Origin: Thermocaproicibacter sp041859875
GTDB taxonomy: Bacteria > Bacillota > Clostridia > Oscillospirales > Acutalibacteraceae
Length of the DNA stretch: 64,000 bases
Direction: 5' to 3'
NCBI GenBank assembly: GCA_041859875.1
Contig: JBFLFY010000008.1
Coordinates: forward strand, 15,211 to 79,210
The notes beneath the pieces are model-generated. The model was not told the origin of the DNA. It did no database searches and worked only from the letters and a program-made list of their open reading frames with translations. Below, piece after piece: positions 8,581-17,683 of this stretch. Position 1 is the first letter of the stretch. Each line of letters begins with the position of its first letter. A program made the translations under genes and the position numbers.

Positions 8581-9616
8581 TGGCCGCCTCCTCTTCGTAT
8601 CTGCGCCTGAGCTGACCGCAGGAAGCATCAATATCGGCACCAAGCGTTCTTCGCACGGTTGCCGTCATGCCTGCTGTAGTCAATATTCGCAGAAACGCAC
8701 GCGTCTTTTCGGGCGTACTTTGATGAAATGGCGAACCCTTGACACTGTTGACCGGAATCAGATTCACATGGCACAGCAATCCTTTCAGGCGGTGTACAAG
8801 TTCCCATGCACACTCCTGACTGTCATTTACTCCGCCAATCAAGGCATATTCAAACGAAATGCGCCGGCCTGTCTGTCCCTGATAAAAACGGCAGGCTTTT
8901 AAAAGCTCTTCCACATTCCAGCGGCGGTTTACAGGCATTATGCGCGAACGAATAGCATCGTTTGGTGCATGAATGGAAACTGAAAGCGTCAGCTGGTATT
9001 TTTTCGCCGCAAGTTCATAAATCTTATCCACGATTCCGCAGGTAGAAAGCGAAATGTGGCGCATTCCAATGTTTAATCCCTCTTCAGAAGAAACCAATTC
9101 CAAAAAGTGGAGAGTATTCCTGTAATTCTCCAGCGGTTCCCCCATACCCATCATCACGACGTTCGAAATGCGCACTCCTGCATCGGCCTGAGCCGTCTGA
9201 ATCTGCGAAAGCATTTCAGAAGCCGTAAGGTCCCTTGAATAGCCACTTTTTCCGGTTGCACAAAAAGCACAGTTCATTTTACACCCAACCTGAGAGGAAA
9301 TGCAGATTGTTCTGCCGTGTTGGTAGTGCATCAAAACGCTTTCCACAAGTTGATCATCGTGCAGGCGAAACAGATATTTTACCGTGTCATCTAATTTTGA
9401 GCAGTATTTGCGCTCAATTTTAGCACTGGCTATGTAGTTTTCTGCAGCCAGTTTTTCACGCAGAGACTTTGGCAAGTCCGACATTTCGTCAAAGTTCGTA
9501 ATACCGCGGCTAAGCCAGTGGTACACCTGCAATGCATGAAAAGGAGAAATTTCTTCCTCCGCAAAACGCGTTTTTAATTCTTGCAGCGTCATTGATTTTA
9601 TATCTGTCAGGCTCAA
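8573..9616 (-). CDS. rlmN: Dual-specificity 23S rRNA/tRNA adenine-C2 methyltransferase
   Basis: RlmN is a radical-SAM enzyme that methylates C2 of A2503 in 23S rRNA and A37 in some tRNAs. The radical-SAM cysteines are in GCKMNCAFCATGKSGYSRDL (C-x3-C-x2-C). The methyl-carrying C-terminal cysteine is in DIDASCGQLRRRY. The 347 residues match the family length. The start appears to be TTG at 9616, preceded by AAAGGAATG; an ATG eight codons downstream is the alternative. Confidence 0.95.
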   Translation of the reverse strand: MSLTDIKSMTLQELKTRFAEEEISPFHALQVYHWLSRGITNFDEMSDLPKSLREKLAAENYIASAKIERKYCSKLDDTVKYLFRLHDDQLVESVLMHYQHGRTICISSQVGCKMNCAFCATGKSGYSRDLTASEMLSQIQTAQADAGVRISNVVMMGMGEPLENYRNTLHFLELVSSEEGLNIGMRHISLSTCGIVDKIYELAAKKYQLTLSVSIHAPNDAIRSRIMPVNRRWNVEELLKACRFYQGQTGRRISFEYALIGGVNDSQECAWELVHRLKGLLCHVNLIPVNSVKGSPFHQSTPEKTRAFLRILTTAGMTATVRRTLGADIDASCGQLRRRYEEEAANV

Positions 9617-9628
9617 AAAATCATTCCT

Positions 9629-10963
9629 TTACCTTTTTAGAAATGCTGAGATAAAGAAGCCGTCAGGCCCCTGTTCCCGCGGAACCAGCGTAATCTGGTT
9701 TTCCTGTTCATTTATTTCACGCTTTACCCCCGGCGGAAGCAATAGAGTAAGCGGCTTAAAAGAAGGATTGTTTTCCAAAAATCGTTCGGCAACGCCGAAA
9801 TTTTCATCGGGATTCAGCGTACAAGTCGAATAAACAAGGATTCCGCCGCTCTTAACTAAACAGGAAGATTTACAAAGAATACGGTACTGCAAATTGGGCA
9901 GGCTGTCAATAGTAATTGGAAATTTATAGCGGATTTCCGGCTTCCTGCGAATCACTCCCAGGCCGGAACAAGGCACGTCGCACAGGACTCGGTCCGCCAG
10001 CTCCAATGGTTCATCAGATTGGGCGGCATCGCGTACAGCGGCATGCACTGCTGAAAGTCCAAGTCTGGAGGCCCCGTTTGCAATCAGCCCAACACGCCCC
10101 GGGTACAAGTCAAATGAAAAGATTTCTCCTTTATTTTCCATCTGCTCTGCTATTGTAAAAGTCTTTCCTCCCGGCGCTGCGCAGACATCATAAATTCGTT
10201 CGCCCGGTTGAGGTGCAAGTATTTTACAGCAAAGCTGCGAAGAAAGGTCCTGCACATGAAAGAGCCCAGCTTCAAAGCAGGAATCCCGACGAAGCTCACC
10301 GGAGTTCCGAACACGAAGCGCACCGCTAAGCCATGAAACCGCTTCAGCTTCTATGCCTTCGGCATGAAGCTTTTCTATTAATTGTTGCTCTGAAATCCGG
10401 GTATTATTCACACGGACAAAAACATCCGGTTTTGCAGACATACCCTCTAAAATATGGTCAGCGCAAGCTGCACCGTATTGCTTCTGCCAAAATGAAATCA
10501 GCGCTTCCGGGCAGGAATAGACGAGGCTGCGGTATTTCAAAGGCTCTTTTTCCTGCTGTGGAAAACGGATTTTTTCCGGGCTGCGAAGCAGGTTTCGCAA
10601 AACTGCATTAATAAATCCGGCGGAACGGTATTCACCGTTTTTTTTCGCCAGCTTCACCGATTCATTCACAGCAGCAGAAGGCGGAATTTTTTTCATCCAT
10701 CGAATCTGGTAAACACCGAGGCGGAGAATCTCACGCACAGTTGGCGAAAGCTTTCGCACCGGGCGGCTGGAATAGATGCCAATAATAAAATCCAGCGTAA
10801 TACGACGCTCCAGCACTCCGTAAAAAAGCGCCGTTGCAAGGGCTCTGTCCTGCGGACTGAGAGGCTCCGCATCCAGGACGGAATCCAGTACCAAATTCGA
10901 GTAGCCCTCTTCACCGTCTACACGCATTAAACCTTTCAGCGCCGCAGCGCGTGCTCCGGCCAT
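9629..10963 (-). CDS. rsmB: 16S rRNA cytosine-967 C5-methyltransferase
   Basis: This is a NusB-like N-terminal domain (residues 1-140, including LDFIIGIYSSRPVRKLSPTV) fused to a SAM-dependent m5C methyltransferase domain. The SAM site is VCAAPGGKTFTIAEQM, the catalytic motif IV is DVPCSGLGVIRRKPE, and motif VI is YSTCTLNPDEN, which supplies the second cysteine. 444 residues is normal. The start ATG overlaps the upstream metallopeptidase stop and has a GGGGTGA site. It lies between fmt/def and rlmN as in many Firmicutes. Confidence 0.94.
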   Translation of the reverse strand: MAGARAAALKGLMRVDGEEGYSNLVLDSVLDAEPLSPQDRALATALFYGVLERRITLDFIIGIYSSRPVRKLSPTVREILRLGVYQIRWMKKIPPSAAVNESVKLAKKNGEYRSAGFINAVLRNLLRSPEKIRFPQQEKEPLKYRSLVYSCPEALISFWQKQYGAACADHILEGMSAKPDVFVRVNNTRISEQQLIEKLHAEGIEAEAVSWLSGALRVRNSGELRRDSCFEAGLFHVQDLSSQLCCKILAPQPGERIYDVCAAPGGKTFTIAEQMENKGEIFSFDLYPGRVGLIANGASRLGLSAVHAAVRDAAQSDEPLELADRVLCDVPCSGLGVIRRKPEIRYKFPITIDSLPNLQYRILCKSSCLVKSGGILVYSTCTLNPDENFGVAERFLENNPSFKPLTLLLPPGVKREINEQENQITLVPREQGPDGFFISAFLKR

Positions 10964-11667
10964 CAGTCGTCACCCCTGCGGGAATTCGCAATCATCAGGA
11001 AACGCAGCAAAGTCAGCAGAGCGGTAAAGCTTGCGGCAACATAGGTCATGGCGGCAGCTTTCAAAACAGTTTTAGCACCGTTCAGTTCTTCTGAAGTAAG
11101 GATTCCACTTTCGTCAAGGGTTCTTATTGCACGGTGACTAGCGTTGAACTCTACTGGCAGCGTCGCCAATTCGAACAGAACAACAAGCGAATAAAGGATA
11201 ATCCCGGCATATACTAAAAAGTCAAACCGTGTAGGAAGAATAAGCCCAATGATAATAAGCGGAATTGAAAGCTGCGAACCAAGGTTAGTAACAGGCACAA
11301 GCGCAGCACGAATCTTATTTGGCGTATATCCCACTGCATCCTGTACGGAATGCCCTGCTTCATGCGCGGCTACACCTACAGCCGCAACCGAAATTGATCC
11401 ATACACATCCTGTGAAAGGCTGATTGTATGGTTTCTCGGGTCAAAATTATCCGTGAGACTCCCGGCAATACGCTGGATCCGTACAGAAGCACCGCCATAG
11501 TGTGCAACCGCCTCTGCGGCCTGTGCACCTGTAATCCTGCGTACTGTTGGAATTTTGGAATATTTATTGAATGAAGATTTTACATAAATCTGTGCCCACG
11601 CAGCCAACAGAATAGCTGGGAGCATAAAAAGGAAGTATGAATAGTCAAAATAATAAAACGTAGACAT
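10963..11667 (-). CDS. Membrane zinc metallopeptidase of the YugP/DUF2268-like family
   Basis: The 234-residue protein has a first transmembrane helix (about 8-26), the zinc motif VGVAAHEAGHSVQD (HExxH, about 98-102), paired helices around 130-175 (SIPLIIIGLILPTRFDFLVYAGIILYS is split into two), a downstream EFNASHRAI glutamate region and a final helix near 205-225. That is the neutral zinc metallopeptidase family typified by B. subtilis YugP, whose substrate is unknown. It is co-transcribed between fmt and rsmB. Confidence 0.85.
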   Translation of the reverse strand: MSTFYYFDYSYFLFMLPAILLAAWAQIYVKSSFNKYSKIPTVRRITGAQAAEAVAHYGGASVRIQRIAGSLTDNFDPRNHTISLSQDVYGSISVAAVGVAAHEAGHSVQDAVGYTPNKIRAALVPVTNLGSQLSIPLIIIGLILPTRFDFLVYAGIILYSLVVLFELATLPVEFNASHRAIRTLDESGILTSEELNGAKTVLKAAAMTYVAASFTALLTLLRFLMIANSRRGDD

Positions 11668-11691
11668 TTCCGGTTTCCACCTCAGTCTGTT

Positions 11692-12615
11692 TCAGCTCAG
11701 TTTCTTTCCCTGTGCCGGATGGCCGCGGAGATAGTCGCTTCCACTCATCTTTTTGCCGCCTTCAGCCTGAACCTCCAGTAGTTCCAGCGCCGTACCGTTC
11801 CCGCAGCAGACGACGAACTTTTCCGTGCCAGGCAGAATTAAGCCTGGCTCACCGTATTCCTCGCCACCAAGGCGGGTGCGGTAAATCTTCAACCTGTGGC
11901 CCCCCAGCTCTGTACTGGCGGCAGGCCATGGGAAAAGCCCACGCACTTGGTTGTGAATCTCCTGTGCGATATGGTCCCAGTTAACCGGCGACATCTTCTT
12001 TGTAATCAGCGAAACGTGGCTGGATTCCGCGTCATTTTGTCTTTTCGGCTGAACAGAACCATCCTGCACACCTTTCAGTGTGCGTAAAAGAAGCTGTGCG
12101 CCAAGTTTTGCAAGGCGTTCTGTGAGTTCCGGGGTCGTTTCATCCGGCCCGATTGGTGTAGATTCTTCCAGAAGGATGTCGCCTGTGTCGCAAGCTTCAG
12201 CCATCATCATCGTTGTAACGCCTGTTTCGGCATCACCGTTCAGAATTGATGCCTGAACCGGAGCGGCACCACGATATTTGGGTAAAAGCGAAGCGTGTAT
12301 ATTCATACAGCCCAATTTTGGTATGTCCAAGATTGCCTTAGGGAGCATTTTTCCATACGCTGCAACGACAATCGCATCCGGCGCTAGGGCGGCAATTTTT
12401 TTTGCTTCTTCCGGGCCCTTCAGCGACTGCGGCTGCTGAACCAAAAGCCCAAGCCGCAATGCAAGTTCTTTAACAGGCGAAGCGGTAAGCAGCATTTTTC
12501 TGCCCTGAGGTTTGTCGGGCTGCGTATAAACAGCAGCAATTTCATGCCCGGCGTCAATCAGTGCCTGAAGTGACGGCACTGCAAACTGGGGCGTTCCCAT
12601 AAATACGATGCGCAT
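11692..12615 (-). CDS. fmt: Methionyl-tRNA formyltransferase
   Basis: Fmt formylates initiator Met-tRNA with 10-formyl-THF. The N-terminal Rossmann part begins MRIVFMGTPQFAVPSL. The folate site and catalytic residues are in NIHASLLPKYRGAAPVQASI, with GVTTMMMAEACDTGDIL following. The C-terminal OB-like tRNA-binding domain covers about 205-305. The length of 307 is typical. The ATG has a GGGAGG site 2 bases after the def stop, so the formylation and deformylation enzymes form one translational pair. Confidence 0.97.
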   Translation of the reverse strand: MRIVFMGTPQFAVPSLQALIDAGHEIAAVYTQPDKPQGRKMLLTASPVKELALRLGLLVQQPQSLKGPEEAKKIAALAPDAIVVAAYGKMLPKAILDIPKLGCMNIHASLLPKYRGAAPVQASILNGDAETGVTTMMMAEACDTGDILLEESTPIGPDETTPELTERLAKLGAQLLLRTLKGVQDGSVQPKRQNDAESSHVSLITKKMSPVNWDHIAQEIHNQVRGLFPWPAASTELGGHRLKIYRTRLGGEEYGEPGLILPGTEKFVVCCGNGTALELLEVQAEGGKKMSGSDYLRGHPAQGKKLS

Positions 12616-12617
12616 AC

Positions 12618-13118
12618 TTACTTTTCCTCCCGGGAGCTCATTTCATTCAATTCTTCTTCCGTAAGCATATGAGTTACATGTTCTAGAAACAGGATGCCAT
12701 CCAGATGGTCGATTTCATGGCAGGAAGCCGTAGCGAGCAGGCCGTCGCCCTCATATTCATATGTTTTCCCGTGGCGATCCTGCGCACGCACCTTAACGTA
12801 CGCGGGACGTTTTGTAATGCCCCATTTGCCCGGAATGGAAAGGCAGCCCTCCATGCTTTTCTGTTCACCGCTCTGCTCTACAATCACTGGGTTCACAAGT
12901 TCCCGCACGCCCTTTCCATCGCCTATGTCAATAACAACCACACGGCGCAGTATACCAACCTGTATGGCAGTAAGGCCTACTCCGTCTGCTGCATGCAGCG
13001 TTTCTGCCATGTCATCCAGAAAGGCTGCAAGGCGCTGGTCAAATTTTTCTACTGGGCGGCATTTTTTCGCCAAAAACGCGCCTTCCTTATCATTCGTTAC
13101 AATATTTCGAATAGCCAA
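12618..13118 (-). CDS. def: Peptide deformylase, with altered motif I
   Basis: It removes the N-formyl group from nascent proteins. Motif II EGCLSIPG supplies the metal-binding cysteine and motif III HEIDHLDG the two histidines and catalytic glutamate. Motif I reads GVGLTAIQVG instead of the usual GVGLAAPQVG, keeping the catalytic glutamine but changing the A and P before it. The start is TTG at 13118, 7 bases after AGGAGG. The 166-residue length fits the class. Confidence 0.94.
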   Translation of the reverse strand: MAIRNIVTNDKEGAFLAKKCRPVEKFDQRLAAFLDDMAETLHAADGVGLTAIQVGILRRVVVIDIGDGKGVRELVNPVIVEQSGEQKSMEGCLSIPGKWGITKRPAYVKVRAQDRHGKTYEYEGDGLLATASCHEIDHLDGILFLEHVTHMLTEEELNEMSSREEK

Positions 13119-13134
13119 AATGATTCCTCCTATT

Positions 13135-15585
13135 TCATAAAATCGAGTCGGGATTCATATCGGAAAAAGCCGTAACGCCCGCGTGTTCGCGCTGTGTTGG
13201 AAACCAAACCAGCAGACGGGCAATCAGCTCGCGAAAACGTTTGCTGCTGCGGCATTTTATCAGCAGTTTATATCTATATTTATTGCTCACTTTCCCAATT
13301 AATGCCGGAGAAGGCTTTAGCGCGCGCATTGGCAGTTCGGGGTATTCCCTCTGCGCTGTTTCCCGTAGCTTTTGTGTAAAATCCATGCTGGAAGAACGAA
13401 CTTTTTCTTCATTCAAGCCCACAAAGCCAATAACACATAAATCGGCGAACGGGGGATAGAGCATCTCGCGGCGAAGAGCAATCTCACCATGATAAAATTC
13501 GGGGTAATTCTGATTGGCAGCCAAACGAATAATTTTATTTTCCGGAGTATAGGTCTGAATGATTGCACGCCCGTGGTACCTGCCGCGGCCCGAACGGCCG
13601 ACTACCTGAGTCAAAAGATCAAAAGCGCGCTCATAGCTTCTAAAATTTTCGCCGTAAAGTGCCTGGTCTGCCGAAAGGACTCCGACGAGTGTCACATTTT
13701 CAAAATCCAGCCCCTTTGCAACCATTTGCGTGCCAACGATGATGTCGTACTCTCCATCCGAAAACTGCTTAAGCTTCTTATCGTAAGCAAAACGTGTCAT
13801 GGTTGAGTCGGCATCAAGCCGAAGGATGCGCGCCTGTGGAAGAAGCTCTTCCAGCTGCTGCGTAGCGCGCTGTGTCCCAAACCCGGAATAATGGATCTGC
13901 TCTTCATGACAAACAGGGCACTCTGTAGTAAGCGGAACAGAATACCCACAGTAATGGCACATCAGCCGTTTGTTAGCGGCATGGTAGGTCAGCGTAATGC
14001 TGCAGTTCGGGCAAGTCATCACATGGCCGCAGGCACGGCAGGAAGCAAATGTATTGTAACCCCGCCGGTTTAAAAGAAGAATCGACTGTCGGCCATCCTC
14101 CAGATTCTGCTTCAAGCCTTCCGTAAGCGCTGTGCTGAAAATACTTCGGTTGCCATGCTCAGCCTCAAGATTCATGTCAACAATATCCACCTGGGGAAGT
14201 TCTGCTTTTCCATAGCGCGCGGGCAAAACATTCAGCGTATAACGACCATTCTGCGCATAGTAGTAACTTTCAATGGATGGTGTGGCCGAAGAAAGCACAA
14301 GCAGCGCTTTATGGTAAGCACAGCGGTATTTTGCAACATCGCGGGCATGATAACGAGGCGACGATTCCGACTTATAAGTGCCTTCCTGCTCTTCATCCAT
14401 TACGATGAGGCCAATATTCGAAAGCGGAGCAAATACTGCCGACCGGGTACCAATAACAATGGAAGCTTTTCCGCTGCGCACACGCTTCCATTCATCCAGC
14501 CGCTCCGCTAATGTAAGGCCACTGTGAAAAACAGCGACTCCCGCACCATAGCGTGCCCGAAAAATAGAAATTGTCTGTGGAGTCAGTGAAATCTCTGGTA
14601 CCATAACAATGACGCCCCGGCCATCCTCGCGCACATGGTCAATCAGGCGCAGAAAGACGGAAGTTTTACCGCTTCCGGTAACGCCGTAAAGCAGCGTTAC
14701 GCCGCCTTTTCCAAGTTTATATTGCTCATACATACGGCTGAATGCTTTTTGCTGTTCCGGTGACAGCGTAAAATCTTGTGGCTTTTCAACCGGTACAGAA
14801 CTGTACGGATTGCGGTAAACCTCAACATCATAGTACTGCGCGGCACCCTTTTTTACAAGAGCGTTTACCACGGCAGGCGTAACCCCCGTAAAATAGCAAA
14901 GCTCTTTCAGAGAGGCACAGCCTGCATCCTGAAGGACTTTAAAGACACTTTTTTGTTTCGGAGTAAGTTTTTGTGACGGAATATCTTCCGCAAGCCGAAC
15001 CATTTTCTGCGTTGCATCCGTAATCTGCCGAACAGCATCGCTGTTTTTGAGCAGTATCCCCTTTTTTAAAAGTCTTTCCAGAACTGTGCTTTCATTGGAA
15101 AGGCCAAGTTCTTTCAATATTTTTTCACGTGGAATAAATTTTCTGGAATGTGAAAGATATGCAACAGACTGCCGCTCCTGCTCATCCAATTTACTGCACT
15201 CCGGCTCCGAAAGTTGCTTTTTTAATGAATACTCGGTGCGCAGTTTCAGCTTAATTCCAGCTGGAAAAAAAAGTTTTGCCGCTTCAAACAGCGTACAGAA
15301 TGTATGTTCTTTAATCCAGAAAACAAGGCCCACAGCTTCTTTGGAAAGAAGCGGGGCCTGATCTTCAACGGAAAAAATGCTCTTTAATTTTTCAGCCTTT
15401 GCACCGGTTTTCTGCTCAAGCCCTAAAACAATGCCAAGCCGCTTCCCGTTGGCTGTACCAAAGGGAACAATGACCCTACAGCCAACCACGGCAGAATGAA
15501 GCAAAGGCTCCGGAATTAAATAGTCAAAAATGCGGTCAAAGTGATAGACGGAATTTTCCACTGCAATTTTCGCAACAGCAGCCAT
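13135..15585 (-). CDS. priA: Primosomal protein N', replication restart helicase
   Basis: PriA reloads the replicative helicase at stalled forks. The 816-residue protein has the N-terminal 3'-DNA-end binding domain (VYHFDRIFDYLIPEPL), a superfamily-2 helicase core with Walker A YGVTGSGKT and DEEQ box, and a zinc-binding cysteine cluster (CRACGHVMTCPNCSITLTYH, then CHYCGY and ECPVC). The ATG at 15585 is 8 bases from AAGGAG, preferable to GTG/ATG codons 2-3 codons further up. It lies between rpoZ and def. Confidence 0.95.
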   Translation of the reverse strand: MAAVAKIAVENSVYHFDRIFDYLIPEPLLHSAVVGCRVIVPFGTANGKRLGIVLGLEQKTGAKAEKLKSIFSVEDQAPLLSKEAVGLVFWIKEHTFCTLFEAAKLFFPAGIKLKLRTEYSLKKQLSEPECSKLDEQERQSVAYLSHSRKFIPREKILKELGLSNESTVLERLLKKGILLKNSDAVRQITDATQKMVRLAEDIPSQKLTPKQKSVFKVLQDAGCASLKELCYFTGVTPAVVNALVKKGAAQYYDVEVYRNPYSSVPVEKPQDFTLSPEQQKAFSRMYEQYKLGKGGVTLLYGVTGSGKTSVFLRLIDHVREDGRGVIVMVPEISLTPQTISIFRARYGAGVAVFHSGLTLAERLDEWKRVRSGKASIVIGTRSAVFAPLSNIGLIVMDEEQEGTYKSESSPRYHARDVAKYRCAYHKALLVLSSATPSIESYYYAQNGRYTLNVLPARYGKAELPQVDIVDMNLEAEHGNRSIFSTALTEGLKQNLEDGRQSILLLNRRGYNTFASCRACGHVMTCPNCSITLTYHAANKRLMCHYCGYSVPLTTECPVCHEEQIHYSGFGTQRATQQLEELLPQARILRLDADSTMTRFAYDKKLKQFSDGEYDIIVGTQMVAKGLDFENVTLVGVLSADQALYGENFRSYERAFDLLTQVVGRSGRGRYHGRAIIQTYTPENKIIRLAANQNYPEFYHGEIALRREMLYPPFADLCVIGFVGLNEEKVRSSSMDFTQKLRETAQREYPELPMRALKPSPALIGKVSNKYRYKLLIKCRSSKRFRELIARLLVWFPTQREHAGVTAFSDMNPDSIL

Positions 15586-15609
15586 CTCCATCACTCCTTA
15601 AGCTGGGAA

Positions 15610-15828
15610 TTACTCAAAATCATCATCGTTCGGGCTGACTTTTTCAATCATCCGAATCTTATGGTTCATATATTCGTCAACAGCCATCTGAACCGGCTTG
15701 TCATCAAGAATAACCTTGTTGGCTTCCGCTTCCTCAGAAATCTGCCTTGCACGCTTGGATATTGCTATTACAAGCGAATAGCGGCTCTGATCCGGCGTTA
15801 ATATTAAATCAGCAATCGGTTTAATCAT
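15610..15828 (-). CDS. rpoZ: RNA polymerase omega subunit
   Basis: Omega assists folding and assembly of beta-prime. The 72-residue product begins MIKPIADLILTPDQSRYSLV and contains AISKRARQI, the conserved helix contacting beta-prime. The ATG at 15828 sits 9 bases after AAAGGA and overlaps the gmk stop by 8 bases, so I prefer it to an in-frame codon at 15846. The gmk-rpoZ-priA order is the usual Firmicutes arrangement. Confidence 0.93.
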   Translation of the reverse strand: MIKPIADLILTPDQSRYSLVIAISKRARQISEEAEANKVILDDKPVQMAVDEYMNHKIRMIEKVSPNDDDFE

Positions 15829-16432
15829 TTTTAAGTATCCTTTCAATCTGCTGCCTATTCCGGCAGGTTTTACACTTTTCGGCTTGAAGAATCCAGCGGA
15901 TTCGCTCCGCGGCGGCTTCTACCGTATCATTAACTACAGAATAATCATAATGCTCGGCTGCGCCAAGTTCCCGCCGAGCAGCTTCAAGGCGTTTCCGAAC
16001 CTTTTCGTCTGTTTCGGTTCCGCGGCTTCGGAGCCGATGTTCCAGTTCCTGCAGGGAAGGTGGAAGAATAAAAACCCCCACGGCATCAGGCCGCTTTTTC
16101 TTTACCTGAGCCCCACCCTGAACCTCTATCTCAAGGATAACATCTTTTCCCTGTGAAGTCCACTCTTCAATCGGCTCAGCAGGAGTTCCATACCAGTTAC
16201 CGCAGTATTCAGCGCTTTCCAGCATTTTGCCTTCCGCAACAAGTGTGCTGAATTTGCTCTGTGAAATGAAGTGATAATCCTTGCCATCTGTTTCGCCGGG
16301 GCGCGGCATCCGCGTTGTGGCAGAAATTGAAAGCTCTATATTCTTATCTTGAGCCAGCAGAGTTTTTAGGACTGTGCCTTTCCCGGTACCGGAAGGCCCG
16401 GAAAAAACCACCAGAAGACCTTTACTCATCAT
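15821..16432 (-). CDS. gmk: Guanylate kinase
   Basis: It phosphorylates GMP to GDP. The P-loop is FSGPSGTGKGT near residue 11, followed by SISATTRMPRPGETDGKDY, the GMP-binding region with Arg/Tyr contacts, and EIEVQGGAQVKKKRPDAVGVF. Two adjacent ATG codons (16432 and 16429) follow a GAGGAGG site, and both overlap the remA stop; I use the nearer one. The length is about 203. A longer frame reaches back into remA but has no homologous residues. Confidence 0.95.
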   Translation of the reverse strand: MMSKGLLVVFSGPSGTGKGTVLKTLLAQDKNIELSISATTRMPRPGETDGKDYHFISQSKFSTLVAEGKMLESAEYCGNWYGTPAEPIEEWTSQGKDVILEIEVQGGAQVKKKRPDAVGVFILPPSLQELEHRLRSRGTETDEKVRKRLEAARRELGAAEHYDYSVVNDTVEAAAERIRWILQAEKCKTCRNRQQIERILKND

Positions 16433-16700
16433 CTTCGTCCGAAACCTCCTCATCTGCACCATTGCGGTCCTCATTCAGTCTGTTTGCCACCGTTTCCGGC
16501 TGAACCGCGGAAAGGATAACATGGTCACTGTCTGTAATAATAACGGCGCGTGTACGACGTCCGTACGTTGCATCAATCAGGGAACCACGTTCTTTGGCAT
16601 CCTGAATAATCCGTTTGATAGGTGCCGACTCCGGGCTGACGATTGCCACCAGGCGGCTGGCGGAAACCATATTGCCGAAGCCGATATTGATCAGTTTCAT
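16422..16700 (-). CDS. remA: DUF370/RemA-family regulatory protein
   Basis: RemA of B. subtilis is a small DNA-binding activator of biofilm matrix and osmoprotection genes that forms ring oligomers. This 92-residue protein has the conserved start MKLINIGFGNMVSASRLVAI and the positively charged GRRTRAVIITDSDHVILSA strand. The last 15 residues are an acidic tail (ADEEVSDEDDE) beyond the usual domain. The yicC-remA-gmk-rpoZ order is conserved in Firmicutes. The target genes in this organism are unknown. Confidence 0.9.
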   Translation of the reverse strand: MKLINIGFGNMVSASRLVAIVSPESAPIKRIIQDAKERGSLIDATYGRRTRAVIITDSDHVILSAVQPETVANRLNEDRNGADEEVSDEDDE

Positions 16701-16712
16701 AAATCTTCCCCT

Positions 16713-17603
16713 TTACCTGGAAGTGTATTGTTCAATATTCTGAATCTGTTCACGGATCTTTTCAATCTCCGCTTTCATATCGACTACCCAGTGCGAAATC
16801 TGGGCATCCACGCACTTAGAACCAATCGTGTTGGCCTCACGGTTCATTTCCTGCACCAGGAAATCGAGGCGGCGGCCAACCGGCTCATTTGCTTCCAGCA
16901 TAGACGAAAGCTGGTCTATATGGCTGCGCAGCCGTACCGTTTCTTCGGCAACCGAAACTTTGTCGGCAAATACTGCGGCTTCAGTCAGGACTCGCTGCTC
17001 GTCCACATCTGCGCCGCCCAGCATATCGGAAATCCGCTCTTTCAGCTTAGTGCGGTACTCCTCTACTGTCTGGGGAGAGCGCCTTTCAATTTTCCCTACA
17101 AGCTCCAGCACCGCAGATGCCTTTTGCAAAACATCATTCCTCATGTTCTGACCCTCCGCCCGGCGCATGGCGAAAAAAGGAACAAGTGCTTCTTCCAGCA
17201 CCTGCCTGACAGCCCCCCACACCTTTTCTTCATCTTCCTGTGCCCGATGTACAGTAAAAATGTCAGGGCAATGTATCAATGATGAAATCGTTATGTCATC
17301 CTTTAAACCATACTGCTGCTGTATTTCATGAAATGCAGCAAGGTAACCTGCTGCAAGGGAATGATCTATATGCACCTCGGCATCCGCATGATCGGGTGCC
17401 TCTAACTCTACACAAACGTCAACTTTACCACGCGCTATGCGTTCCTGCAAAAAAGGCCGTATCTTTTCTTCTAGAAAGTCATCTTCATGTGAAACGCGGC
17501 AGCTAAAATCAAAAAAGCGGTGATTAACCGATTTGATTTCCACCGTAATGCTGCGCCCATCTATAACCTTTTCCGCCCGGCCAAAGCCGGTCATACTGCT
17601 CAC
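16713..17603 (-). CDS. yloC: YicC/YloC-family endoribonuclease
   Basis: The first residues, SSMTGFGRAEKVIDG, and the NHRFFDFSCR motif identify the YicC family, recently described as a Mn-dependent endoribonuclease fold. The C-terminal DUF1732 part contains DFLVQEMNREANTIGSK (about 245-262), the most conserved signature. About 296 residues is normal. The start is one of two consecutive GTGs (17606 or 17603) or an ATG three codons on; I use the second GTG. It is the first gene of the long minus-strand operon and has a strong promoter. Confidence 0.9.
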   Translation of the reverse strand: MSSMTGFGRAEKVIDGRSITVEIKSVNHRFFDFSCRVSHEDDFLEEKIRPFLQERIARGKVDVCVELEAPDHADAEVHIDHSLAAGYLAAFHEIQQQYGLKDDITISSLIHCPDIFTVHRAQEDEEKVWGAVRQVLEEALVPFFAMRRAEGQNMRNDVLQKASAVLELVGKIERRSPQTVEEYRTKLKERISDMLGGADVDEQRVLTEAAVFADKVSVAEETVRLRSHIDQLSSMLEANEPVGRRLDFLVQEMNREANTIGSKCVDAQISHWVVDMKAEIEKIREQIQNIEQYTSR

Positions 17604-17653
17604 CACGAAAAAATCATCTCAATTTTAGAAATCTGTAGAACTTTTATCTTCTT

Positions 17654-17683
17654 ATTTTATCAGCTTTCCTGCCCTATTGTCAA
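17654..17683 (-). promoter_or_regulatory. SigmaA-type promoter for the yloC-remA-gmk operon
   Basis: The minus strand has TTGACA, an 18-base spacer and TAAAAT, with a TGA extension directly before the minus-10. The minus-35 overlaps the rluB TGA stop codon. No other equally good promoter was noticed before thiN, so it may drive about 14 genes. Confidence 0.75.
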
